Origin: Clytia hemisphaerica | Taxonomy: Eukaryota; Cnidaria; Hydrozoa; Leptothecata; Clytiidae | Reading direction: 5' to 3' | Length of the DNA stretch: 64,000 nucleotides | Assembly (NCBI GenBank): GCA_902728285.1 | Contig: CACVBU010000603.1 | Span: 894,758-958,757 of the forward strand | In this document: positions 47,892 to 57,677 of the stretch, in pieces | How positions within the stretch are numbered: the stretch's first letter is position 1 | How the letters are laid out: each line of letters opens with the position of its first letter | Notes under the pieces: model-generated | Seen by the model: only the letters and a program-made list of their open reading frames with translations | What the model was told of the DNA's origin: nothing | The model's database searches: none | Made by a program: the position numbers and the translations under genes

Positions 47892-50800
47892 CTAACAAGA
47901 TAAACCACAGTGTCGAGTTTCTGATTTTTGTCCAGTACAAACATATCCATGGTGCGCAGGAGCTGGGTTGGTACAACTTCTATAACGAATTTGTTTGGCA
48001 GGAGAGCTCCCACAAGTGTTGCATTGAACCCATTTTCCCCATTGTGTCCATTTACCATGTACTAAAGAGAATAGAGTAAAATCTAATAACTCATTTTCAG
48101 TTTTACATGAGATATACCTGAAGACTCTAGAGGCGAATCTGCAACCTTTCTCGAGCAGAAAGTGATTCCTTAAGACTTGGACTATATTTCAGATGACTTT
48201 CTTTGTTTTTCCGTGGCACATTTTTAAAAATGTTTCTTTCAATCTGTAGCATTTGCTGTGTGCAAACCACGCGGGACGCACGACTTTTTTAGGAAATCAG
48301 TGGATTCGGTCTATGAGCTGGGACTTGGCCCAGTGAGCAAGTGACAAAAATGATACGTAACACAAAACTTCTTCAGATTAAATTCAAGAATCGAAATTTA
48401 GGTGTTAGAAAGTTGAAAAAAATCAGAATTTTTATGTTACCATATCAAAATTTAATTGAACTCGTTGAGCCGATAAACCAGTAAATTTTGGCTCAGGTTG
48501 GATTATTCTTAATTTTTTGGAATTTTCACTCATAAATTTTTATTGGTCATCTTTCGGGACTATCTAGACCCAGGGGGGACACTCAGACAAAATAGAAAAC
48601 GGGGAGGTGCCAATGGTCAAGGTCCCTTTTTTATTCTGAAGATATTTTGACAGGGTCCCGAATTTACTAATTTTAAAGATGCGTATCTGACAGGGTCGAC
48701 TTTTTTGGACAATTGTCAGGGTGGAAATTAGAAAATTTTTCAATTTTTTGTCTACATTTCGTCATTTTAGCCTCTTTTCAGGGTCCCAAATTTACCAAAC
48801 ATTCATATCTGACAGGGTCCACTTTTCAAACTCCAGTAGCACGTCAATGTCATTGCCGCCTCCCGGGTATTCAGGAAAATCATCATGGAAATTTAGATTC
48901 AACATACCTGGGGTACAGCGTCTTATAAAACAGTTTTTAGTTTCAATTTTTAATCCTCTACAATCATTTCCACCATTTGTAGAAGATGGATCAGTACATC
49001 TTCTTCTACGAGTTTGTTTCCCGACACCACATGTCAAACTACATGCATTCCAACTTCCCCAATTTGCCCATTCCCCATTGACTAAAACAAAAAGAGAGCA
49101 AATAAAATATGCTGGCTTATGATGAAATGCGAAGGCCTTGTACATGGAGCTCTCTAAATCGATCTGGTGGTACTAGGTTTGCGAAACGACGGGTATGTCC
49201 ATGCCAAAGTTTGAAAATCGATCCTTAGAGAGACTAAGTTTCAAAAATTTTGTCCGTTCTTTGAGAGACTATTTCCCTAAAATTTTAAAATTTTAGTCCA
49301 AATTTCAAAAGTTTATGACCTTTTGAAGTAGTCGATTTTTGATTTTAAGCCATTTTTTTGGCGGCACATATGTCGTCATTTAGAAATCGAGTGTCCCCCA
49401 GGCGTGAGTATGCTTTAAATTATCAGGGGGGATCGGGTTCAATAAATCTGTTTGTAAATTGTGCTTGATCCATGTGTTTTTAAATTGTAAAGTTGTCGAA
49501 CATAGATATTGTGGCCGGACATAGAGGTCGTCGTCGGACATAGAACTCGCCGGGGCGGTTTGCATCAACGAAGGTGGTTTATCCGGCGGGGTGGTTCTTG
49601 CTCAGGGTGGTTTCTTCCCTTTTCCTGTTTTCTCTGCCATCCTTTGGATGGAAAAGAGAAATGAGAACCCCAACGGTGGAGTGTTGAATCTAAAAGTAAT
49701 CACTCAAATACAGATATTTGTGAACTTAAATCGAAAAATATTCTGTAAGTGAAAGTCGTTTTCTGCCAACTGTCATATCACGTGTATTTTACAAACTGGT
49801 CCTAATTTTCTTAGCCTTAGATTTTACGTCTCAGCATAGTATAAGAAAGCCGCGGCTGGAATATGTACCGCATTGTCTTTTCAGTTAATTGCTGTTCCAT
49901 CTCTGTCTCCGAGCTTTCGGAGCTTTATAAGAACATAAAGATGCTCAGTTTATTAGTGGTAGATAGTTTTTAAAAATTTTCTCTTGTTTTCCTTCACAAA
50001 AAGTTTTTTTGTTGCTAGATATTTTTGAATCTATACCCAATAGAACAATTGAACTAATTTTGGACATATTTTAGGGGTATTTTGTGGAAACAATAGTTTT
50101 TTGCTAAAATTGAAATTATAAGAACTATATTCAAGATGACAACTTTCCTGTCAGTTTAAATGATAAATTTTGAAGATGCTGGCCTGAAATTTTCACAGTA
50201 TTATCTTGATGTACTTTTTCATTGATTTCTTAAAAGATTTCACTGAAATATTGCGAAGGCATTTCGAGGCACCTCATTATTTTTTGAGTTCTTTCAGTCC
50301 AGCCATTTTGTGCTTGTTTAAATTTCTTAGTGTTGACTTTTCCTTTACAATGATTTTATAATGCAAGTGTATTATCAAGAGCATATCAGTAATATCTAAA
50401 ACGCACTGAGAAGTAAGTATTAACGACAAACCAATAAAATTTCCCATTAAAGATGCTACATTACTGATTTCTTGATCAACAAATAGTCATCAAACAACAT
50501 AGATAGAATAACAGAAATTCAGATGTTATCATTCCAGCCACGGCTTTCTTAAACTATGGTCTCAGGACTGAAAATTACTTTTGACTTATTAAAATTAAAA
50601 CTTATTAAAAGGTACAGTAGCTTCGGAAAGTTTTACAAACTGGTTCATTTAGTACTAAATATCACCATAGTATAAGAAAGCCGCGGCTTTCTTATACTAT
50701 GATATCACCTAGAACCGTTTTTCGGTATATTTTGCTTTAATTTAATTTGGCAAATAGATTGAATTTCCAGGGTGCTGAATTTCAACAAATACGAAATAGG

Positions 50801-53800
50801 TGGCTGAACTAAAATTTTATTCAACTTATTGGTAAGTTGAGAAACTTAACTAGAAAAATATTTTTGAAAAGTCAACCAATGACCCCGTTGTTCGACGACG
50901 ACCTCTATGTCCGGCCAAGACCTTTATGTTCGACGACGACCTCTATGTCCGGCCAAGACCTTTATGTTCGACGACGACCTCTATGTCCAGTAGCAGCTTC
51001 TATGTTTGACGATGACGCTCGGCCGTGACTTTGCTATACACAAATACGATGAAGGTGTATTTTGAAGACTGTCTTGTCAAATTTCCAGACCAGAACTTAC
51101 AAAATAAAGACCAAAATAAAATTAAGCTAACTCAAAAACTTGTAAACGAAAAGTAAATTCCGAGTTAGCTAACTCGAAAAATGGTTTTATGAAAAAGAAA
51201 CTCGAGTTAGCCAACTCAAAAAAGTTTTTTCGAAAAATAAAATCCGAGTTAGAGTCTAGTGACGTCATATTTTGTATTATTATAACGTCATAGTTTAGCT
51301 AACTCGAAAATTGCTAACTCGAAAATTGCTAACTCGAAGTTTTCTAACTCAAAGTTTTCTAACTCGAAGATTCCGGGCCTCCTTTAAATAAACCTTTTAG
51401 AAAAATCTTGATGTTTGAGTAAAAAGCATGCATTTCCCCGCTCTTGTCATCTACAAAATGAACCATCAAATATAAAACCATGGCTTCTTGAATGTTTGAG
51501 AATTCAACTACGACTCCAGTATTTTCTATAATATTGACAATTAATGTTCCGTTGAATGTTGATTTTCCCAATTTGGTGACACTTCCATGCCAAACTACTT
51601 TAGGATCCTTTTCGCCACTGTGGTAATAAAGAATAACTAGCCGGTGCCCGGCGTCGCACGCCGGTTTAGCTGTTTGCTGAACGCATTTAAAGTCCTTTGG
51701 ATGTTGGGAAGGTGGCTTAAACCATTGAGTTTCAAGCCGAAGGCTAGAGGTCAATCTCCTTGGTAGGATTTGAAGCCAACAAATCCTACCAAGGTTGCGC
51801 GGCCTTGAGCGACCCGCCTGGTTTTTACACAAATGACAGATTGAAACTAAAATTTACCGCTTAATTTCGAAAAATATATCATTCGAAAACAAAGGAATTG
51901 CTAGATTCAATCCGTCATCAAAAATACGGCGCATATTTTAAGGCTTCAATTTTTCTTGCCTGAGAAAGGTTAGAGATTGACCTCTAGCCTTCGGCTTGAA
52001 ACTCAATGGCTTAAACACGATGAAATCAAAATTAAAGAGAAAAACTCTCTTCAAAGTTTGACTCTATCCCTCCCGGGTGACGTATCTTTTAACCATATTT
52101 TGAAAAAGATTTTTGTGGCAAAAATGATCAGAAAGCAGAAAAAGGGCGTCATTCCCAAATTACACCATACCAGCGACCAGCGACGTCCGAGACGGCTCTG
52201 CATTTAGATTTTTTTTCTCGCTTCGCTCGCGTTACATTTGCCGTAGTTCTTGATGTTTAGGAAAACTTATCTTAACGATAAGCGGAGTGAAATAATAGAC
52301 ATGGTACGAGATTCGTCGAAAAAAGGCAGCCCGGGGAGAAGGGTATGGGTATGGGTATGTGCCGGCCTTAAGGGTGCTTTTTTTGAAACATGGCAGTTTG
52401 AAAAATCGGAAGATCAAACTTCAGTCCCACTAAGAATTGGAAAAATAGGAACATTTCAACTTTTTACCCCCAGAAAGATAGAAATTTGGTCAAATTAGTT
52501 CCAAAAAGTGAATTAAAATTCACACAATTTCCCTTCTTTCTTCTCTTTATTCTGCTAAGGGTCCGAGGGGCAGGGCCGAAAGTCAGCTCGCAACCATAGT
52601 CTCCCCGGAAGGCAGCTAGGACAGGCAGAGAAAAAAGCGTGATAGCGCAATTTTATGTTGCTTTTTATAAAATAACTTCGTCATAACTTCAATAGTTTTT
52701 CAAATTCAACAATGACTTGGATTTACAGCAAAATAATAATCGACATACATGTTTAAAGGTTCCTTTTTACGAAGTAAGAATTCTAGTTTTTACCGCCTTT
52801 CGAATGTATTTATAATGTTGCTGTTGTTCAGAAGCAGCCACCGACCTAAAATTTGCAAATATCTGTTCTGATTTGCCAGCTGGAAGGATTTCCCCGAAAT
52901 TAAGAACAGTTACTCGTTTTTGAGATGAGAATTTACTTCAGAACAGTTATATTTTTCCAGCTAGGAGGTAAAAAAACTTCTGGAACAGGTACGAAATTAC
53001 CAGGCGATTGATTTTACGCGAGTTAACTGTTCTTATCTACCATGGGCTGAAATAATTTTATAAGAACAGATCGCTAAATTCCAGCTCGACATTGAAGGAC
53101 TTTTAAGAATAGAAACTTAATTTCCAGATAACAGTTTAACTTTAAATATCTGTGCGAACAGATCGACAATTTCCAGATGTTTTGTAGAACAGATGGAGAA
53201 TTTTCAGCTGCCACTCCAGGCAACCACATTCAGAAGGAAAAGAACAGATCACAAAAACTTTTTGACTTTTTTGAAATTCCCTCAGAACAGATAGGAAATT
53301 CTTAGACACCTTATTTTTTGGATATCAAACTATTTTTTCATACGAACAGATCATATTTTTCCAGCTGGTCCCAATCTTCAATAGAACAGATCATATTTTT
53401 CCAGCTGGTCCCAATCTTCAGTAGAACAGATCATATTTTTCCAGCTGGTCCCACTCTCCGTAGAACAGATCATATTTTTCCAGCTGGTCCCAATCTTCAG
53501 TAGAACAGACCACTTTTTTCCAGCCGACTTTTTTCTTTAGTTCGCTAAGAACAGACCGCCATATCCAGCTGGAACGTGCCTTCAGAACAGATATTTTGAA
53601 GTCCCCCTTCGTTGGATGCTTTCGGTTGTTCTAACAAACTTGTCTTGTGATTCTTGTGTTTTATTTTACATTTGTTCTTTTCTTTAACAGATTCTGTTTA
53701 AAATGTTTCTTTTGTTTTGAAAAGAATTCGAATGTCTCAAATCAAATAAGGTCGTTAATTACATTCGAAAACATAAAACAAAAGAAAAGAAAAGAAAAAA

Positions 53801-54971
53801 AAGAAAAAAGTCTAATCTATCAATCAAAACAAAGTTTTCATAAAACGGCGCGAATCTGATTTAACACATTTGTGGAGCAAGAAGCAAAAGTCATCTTTTA
53901 AAAGAACAAAACATTGCTTGCGAAAACGAAAGTGACACACAAAAAACAAACCAACAAAAAACAAACTGACATATGATTTAGCTTCTTCATTTGGTGCTTG
54001 TTGAAGTGTCCATTTTTTGTGAAATCTGAATTCAAAGCTACACTTTGTACTTCATTTGAAGGATATATTTGTCCACCTGAAACTAATATAAAACGATAAA
54101 AATTATATTTGTCCTTTGTTTTAAAGGGATTCAGATGATTTGAGATATTCGGCATGTAGACTCCTTTTCTAGGCCTGAGCAAAACGTCAAATCTTTTTGT
54201 CCAACTATTTTCCAAAACTGAGGTATTCAAGTTACAAATCTTAACGTAAGTAACCCACTTTTACACAGACCCGGTAGGATTTTTTAAGCCAGTGAGGATA
54301 AAAATAACGGACTGAAACTCGATGGGGATTGATATTCTCATATTTTTCAAGTCAGAAAATTCAGTGAGGATGGAGAAAATAGCAAAATATTTTGCAGTGA
54401 GGATTGATTTAATTGACTTTTGTCAGGGGGACAAAAATTAGAGGATAATTTCCCACCGGAGACGATATTTTGTCCGAATTTTCCAGTGGAATGGGGTCCC
54501 AGTGGGTCTATGAGAAGGGGGTGTATTTTTAGAGATTTCAAATCCCAACATTGGAAAGTAGTTAAACCAAAATATTAGGAGGTTCTTCTCAGGACCATTG
54601 GAGGTTTCTGATGGCCAAATATTGTAAACTATCTGATGATCTCTTTAACAGGGATCCTCCTTTTAAATGCAAGATTGGCAAGATTGGCGAGGAATTTAAT
54701 AAAAATATGTATGAATCAGAAAACGTGAATTTATCATGATTTATCATTTTCAAGCTTTTTTATTTGTTACAAAACAGTGATAGATAGGGTTTTTAGCGAC
54801 GAGAAAGAAAAATGTTTAAAAAATGCAGTCCCAAATGCCCAGCCCCAAAACAAATGCTAATACCATTTTCTAAGTTTTCAAGTAAACACAAACATAAATT
54901 GGAATTGGAAAATATTTTACGGTACCTGTCGAGAAAAACACTCCGCAAACGACCAGCATAAAGCTCCACAT
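47892..54971 (-). CDS. Secreted two-TSP1-repeat protein, 5 exons
   Basis: Exons in transcript order: 54971-54926, 54082-53971, 51617-51394, 49081-48908, 48061-47892. They sum to 726 nt (241 aa plus stop) and every phase matches. Residues 1-15 (MWSFMLVVCGVFFST) are a signal-peptide start. Residues 16-127 form a domain I do not recognise, with beta-like alternation (KVVWHGSVTKLGKSTFNGTL, VVVEFSNIQEAMVLYLMVHF). Residues 128-185 are a canonical TSP1 repeat (EWANWGSWNACSLTCGVGKQ, RRRRC, six Cys). Residues 186-241 are a second, divergent one (KWTQWGKWVQCNTC, RYRSC) ending right after its last Cys. Both TSP1 exons are symmetrical phase-1 units, as is common for shuffled modules. Role: probably extracellular matrix or adhesion; the partner is unknown. 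Intron 2 is almost filled by a Helitron, and the donor of exon 3 (GTTTAT) is weak. Confidence 0.8.
49082..49494. other. Intron 3 of the TSP1 gene, proximal part
   Basis: Degenerate phrases around 49180-49400 recall the GACAGGGTC/GGGACACTC sequences at 48560-48840, the latter overlapping intron 4 of the same gene. No exon seen. Confidence 0.4.
49835..50558. mobile_element. MITE with CATAGTATAAGAAAGCCG ends and 7-bp TSD
   Basis: 724 bp. Left CATAGTATAAGAAAGCCGCG, right ...CACGGCTTTCTTAAACTATG, inverted repeats with two mismatches over about 27 bp (through GCTGGAAT). Perfect 7-bp direct repeat GTCTCAG at 49828-49834 and 50559-50565. No coding capacity. CA...TG ends with a 7-8 bp duplication are reminiscent of the P superfamily; that is inference. 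Confidence 0.88.
50666..50701. mobile_element. 36-bp insertion consisting only of two abutted terminal repeats
   Basis: A perfect palindrome with 18-base arms CATAGTATAAGAAAGCCG, identical to the left end of the MITE at 49835, immediately followed by its complement. It is flanked by its own 7-bp direct repeat ATATCAC (50659-50665 and 50702-50708), the same duplication length as the larger MITE. It therefore behaves as a separate insertion, not a footprint of the neighbour. Confidence 0.85.
51040..51370. repeat. CTAACTCGA-rich repeat in TSP1 gene intron 3
   Basis: GCTAACTCGAAAATT and GAGTTAGCTAACTCGAAAAA recur in both orientations at 51120-51370, including four near-tandem 15-mers at 51297-51368. 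They run right up to exon 3. The type of element is unclear. Confidence 0.6.
51722..52010. mobile_element. MITE nested in the Helitron, 8-bp TSD
   Basis: Inverted terminal repeats CATTGAGTTTCAAGCCGAAG...CTTCGGCTTGAAACTCAATG extend about 35 bp (through GCTAGAGGTCAATCTC). The 8-bp repeat GCTTAAAC flanks both sides, and the homologous Helitron copy at 22069-22076 has the site only once and uninterrupted (GTTTAAGC). An 8-bp TSD is compatible with hAT. Confidence 0.85.
52830..53624. repeat. Inserted segment with GAACAGATC / CCAGCTGG array
   Basis: Absent from the other Helitron copy and flanked by GTTGTTC on both sides (52823-52829, 53625-53631); the homologous site at 21239-21249 has this word once. 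Inside, about 17 degenerate units share GAACAGATC, a short AT-rich spacer and TTTCCAGCTGG. Four consecutive units at 53345-53503 are nearly identical with a 40-bp period. No terminal inverted repeats were seen. Confidence 0.78.
54252..54525. mobile_element. Partial MITE related to 42280-42676 (TSP1 gene intron 1)
   Basis: TTTTCCAGTGGAATGGGGTC, CCAGTGGGTCTATGAGAAGG and repeated AGTGAGGAT phrases match the right half of the CCCCTGT-ended MITE. The left end is CACAGACCCGGTAGG. Confidence 0.5.
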
Positions 54972-55284
54972 TTTTTCAGCCTTTAACTTTCAATGAGCTT
55001 TGAAAAGTTTTTTACACGTCCTCATGGATAGGAGATAGTTCAGTTCCTCTGTCATGATATCTTATTCATAGAAATGATGAAAATGATATTTTAAGAGGTA
55101 CTCAAAACTTTTAGTTTCAATTTCCTTTCAGTTACCAAAACTTGCTAAAAATTTGACTGTGGTTTCCCTTTTCTAGTCCTTTTTTTTCCTTAGACGGACG
55201 GAAATATCTTTGATGGTTGGAAATATCCTAGCGTAATGGTCGGAAATATCATAAGATGTTTTTTTTTTTTTTTTTTTTTTTTTT
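54972..55284. other. Spacer between the TSP1 gene start and the LINE
   Basis: Contains the presumed promoter of the minus-strand TSP1 gene (not placeable) and ends in a run of about 25 T (55259-55284). Confidence 0.45.
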
Positions 55285-55434
55285 GACGTCAATTAAAATC
55301 GAGTCAAGACGTGTTTTTTGGAGTGGCAGTCAAATTCAACAAAATCTGAATTTTTTTGAAAAACTATGAAAAATCGCTCCTAAACTCACTCAAAAACATT
55401 AAAATTCCAACATCACACTCGATTAACAACAACC

Positions 55435-56473
55435 ATGATGTCGACAAGATCAAGATACACACCGAACCCGCTTTGCACCCAACAAGCTTGCACTGATGAC
55501 GAGAATGGGGACTGTTTGACTTGTTCAAACTGCAACAGGATGGTCCACTATATCTGCACTCGACTACCCCCTTACATGATCTCAGCCTTCAAAGACGGTA
55601 GGAGACTTAACTGTAAGTACGTGTGTACGAACTGCGTGCAAATATCAAAAGATATCCAGGATATTCCCAATCCTGGACCACAACCCTCGATCAGACAGGC
55701 TGCTGAACTTTCTAAGCTGAAAACCATAGTGAAAGAAAAGGAAGAAACGATAGATAAACTAAAGAATAACGAACAGCACCTCCTGGAGAACACAAAAGAA
55801 TGAGCTAACAGTATTAAAAAAACAGTTGAAAAACGATCCAGCGTTCCATACTGTTGAATACGTAGAAACCAAATTGGAAAAAAAGCTCGAGGACTTCCGA
55901 ACACAAATCCTGTCAACGATAAAAGAGGAATGCACAAAATCTTACGCCGCTGCGGCCTCTGCTGACAGCCAAATTGTTTCCTCGAACGACGATATAAAGA
56001 TAGCCGTGAAAGAGGTGCACAAAGAGGAAGCTGCGGAAGAAAAGGACAAATTAAAACGTTCAAAAACCATCATCGTTCACGGTGTTGAAGAATTCACTGA
56101 TGATCAACCGAAGAAGGACGAGGAGTGGGTGAAAACACTCACCCAAAATCTTCATGCTAAGGTCAAGATCAAACATATGACAAGACTTGGAGCAAAAGTA
56201 GCCGACAAGAAACGCCCATTGCTAGTTTCATTTGACAAGGAAGAAGAAAAGGAAAGTATATTCGGTAACCTTCACGTATTGAAGGGTGTGAATATGTATA
56301 AAGGGATAAGTATCTGTGAAGATCTAACCCCTGATCAAAGGAAAGAATTCAAAAATCTTGTAATTGAAGCTAAAAGAAAGAATGAAAGCGAAACAGGTGG
56401 GATCTGGCGAGTCCATGGCTCCTCAAAAAATGGATTCCGCCTCAAGAAGGTCAACAACCAACGACAAGATTAA
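55435..56473 (+). pseudogene. LINE ORF1 with PHD-like zinc cluster, one frameshift
   Basis: Starts at MMSTRSRYTPN. Residues 15-65 carry a C-x-C/H cluster resembling a PHD finger (CLTCSNCNRMVHYICTRLPP, YVCTNC). A coiled-coil-like Lys/Glu stretch follows, then a one-base shift near 55795-55805 (frame 1 to frame 2). The second part (55826-56473) has TIIVHGVEEF and VSFDKEEEKESIFGNLHVL, an ORF1 RNA-binding-like pattern. ORF1 proteins of this type bind LINE RNA. Confidence 0.75.
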
Positions 56474-56559
56474 TTTCCACCAAAGAATGTAAGAAAAAAT
56501 ACGAAAATAACGAAAGAAATAAAACCCAAAAAAACAAGACACAAGATAATACAATAACT

Positions 56560-57359
56560 GCGAAGAATATAAAAATCATGTATACCAATGCAGACCAACT
56601 AACATCTGAAAAATTGGGAGAATTAAAAATGCAATCGCGAAATGTAAAACCACACTTGATTGCAATTTGTGAAGTTAAATCAAAGGTTGGTGCACTGAGA
56701 GAACCTCATGAATACGAATTTGAAGAGTATAAGCTGGTGAACCATGAAAATATAACATCAAAAAAAGGACGCGGGATCATTATATTAGCTCACAACTCGA
56801 TCAAGCATCTAATAGTTGGTGTAAAATTGGCGACAGAATTTGATGAATCATGCATAATCGAAATTCGACTTTGTGGCAGGGATGTGTTAGTTTTTGGATG
56901 CCTTTACCGTAGTCCAACAAACAACAATCATTCAGAAGAAAACAACGATAAACTCAACGAGCTGATCAAATCTATTGCTTCCGAGAAGAGATACACTCAT
57001 AAATGTCTCTTAGGTGATATGAACTATCCAACCATAAACTGGGATAACTGGACAACCTCACACTCTGAGGAAAGTAAGGAAGAAAAGTTTTTGGACGCTC
57101 TCAGAGACGCGTTTTTCTATCAACTTGTTGATGAACCAACGCGATGCAGAGGAACAGACGAACCTTCAACGATAGACTTAATACTTACTCATGAACAAAA
57201 TCAAGTAAGCGACCTTCAGTACCTGAGCCCACTTGGGAAGAGCGACCATAGCATATTGGTGTTTACGTTTGATTGCTACACTCAACGCAAACCCAATTCG
57301 AAAAGATACAGTTATGAAACCGGTGACTACACAAAGATGAAACAACACCTGAATGATGG
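56560..57359 (+). pseudogene. LINE ORF2, endonuclease part (cut by the YR insertion)
   Basis: The frame is open upstream of 56578 and overlaps the end of ORF1, so the true start is uncertain. AP-endonuclease motifs in order: MYTNADQLTSEKLGEL, AICEVKS, VFGCLYRSP, LLGDMNYPTINW (GDxN), IDLILT and GKSDHSILVF (SDH). The reading stops being LINE sequence exactly at 57359, where the terminal repeat of the YR element begins; the last codons to 57417 belong to that repeat. Confidence 0.85.
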
Positions 57360-57511
57360 TTATTTTCTAATCGTTGAACCGAAAATAACTTTATTTATTT
57401 ACTACACCTTCAGATAAACACAGGGAAAGACAGAAAAATTTGAGAAAATTTTGATATTTTTGAGACAGGTTTTGACCACTTTTATTTAGCTTAGTAATTC
57501 ATCGTTTCAAG
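57360..57511. repeat. Split direct repeat A, outer copy
   Basis: TTATTTTCTAATCGTTGAAC ... TTCATCGTTTCAAG. Differs from 59072-59222 by one extra A in GAGAAAATTTTG and T instead of G in ATATTTTTGAG. Confidence 0.93.
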
Positions 57512-57677
57512 CTCTCGTGGGAAAAAAGGCCCATGGCAACCCGAAACGTTCCTACATTAATTCTAAATAATAAAAATTAAATCTTATAAAACACGATCTA
57601 TACAAAAAAAAAAAAAGCTATGTTACGTTACAAATTTTTTCCTTTTCCTTTTACTTCATAATCACCTTTTCCGTTAA
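57512..57677. other. Non-coding part of the YR element, left piece
   Basis: AT-rich, no ORF; ends with TTAA (57674-57677), the target of the nested MITE. Confidence 0.6.

Larger units (their letters stand above)
49495..51015. repeat. Outer inverted-repeat unit built on a GACGACGACCTCTATGTCCG motif
   Basis: On the right, three tandem 38-bp units (50890-51003) contain TTCGACGACGACCTCTATG and TCCGGCCAAGACCTTTAT. On the left (49500-49550) the complement GGCCGGACATAGAGGTCGTC appears once with a degraded second copy. The arrangement suggests a transposon with subterminal repeats. The MITE at 49835-50558 and the 36-bp element at 50666 lie between the arms. Confidence 0.5.
51637..53950 (-). mobile_element. 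Non-autonomous Helitron-like element, copy 2 (TSP1 gene intron 2)
   Basis: Read on the minus strand, the 3' end is the same hairpin CCGGCGT-GCG-ACGCCGG with spacer GGCACCGG and CTAG, followed by host T. The body is homologous to 20901-22155 in inverted orientation. It carries two later insertions: a hAT-like MITE (51722-52010) and an array-bearing segment (52830-53624). The 5' end is approximate; the shared part begins near TGTGTGTCACTTTCG (53925-53945). Confidence 0.75.

Noticed and set aside
47870-48058. 62-codon minus frame starting MVNGHNGENGF
   Set aside because: Wrong frame: the alternative frame in the same exon gives a TSP1 repeat with its Trp and Cys residues and a stop at 47892.
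51359-51832. Single 157-codon frame including the Helitron end as coding sequence
   Set aside because: The first part is Helitron and MITE sequence. A good acceptor (TTTATTACCACAG) starts the real exon at 51617, and the phase then agrees with exon 2.
53318-53503. Open frame translating the 40-bp repeats
   Set aside because: The repeated DHIFPAGP-like peptide only reflects tandem DNA; units differ in length (39 and 40 bp) and break the frame, and there is no start or splice context.
53345-53520. CRISPR-like array (four near-identical 40-bp units)
   Set aside because: Units are contiguous tandem repeats without unique spacers, within a Helitron of an animal genome; not CRISPR.
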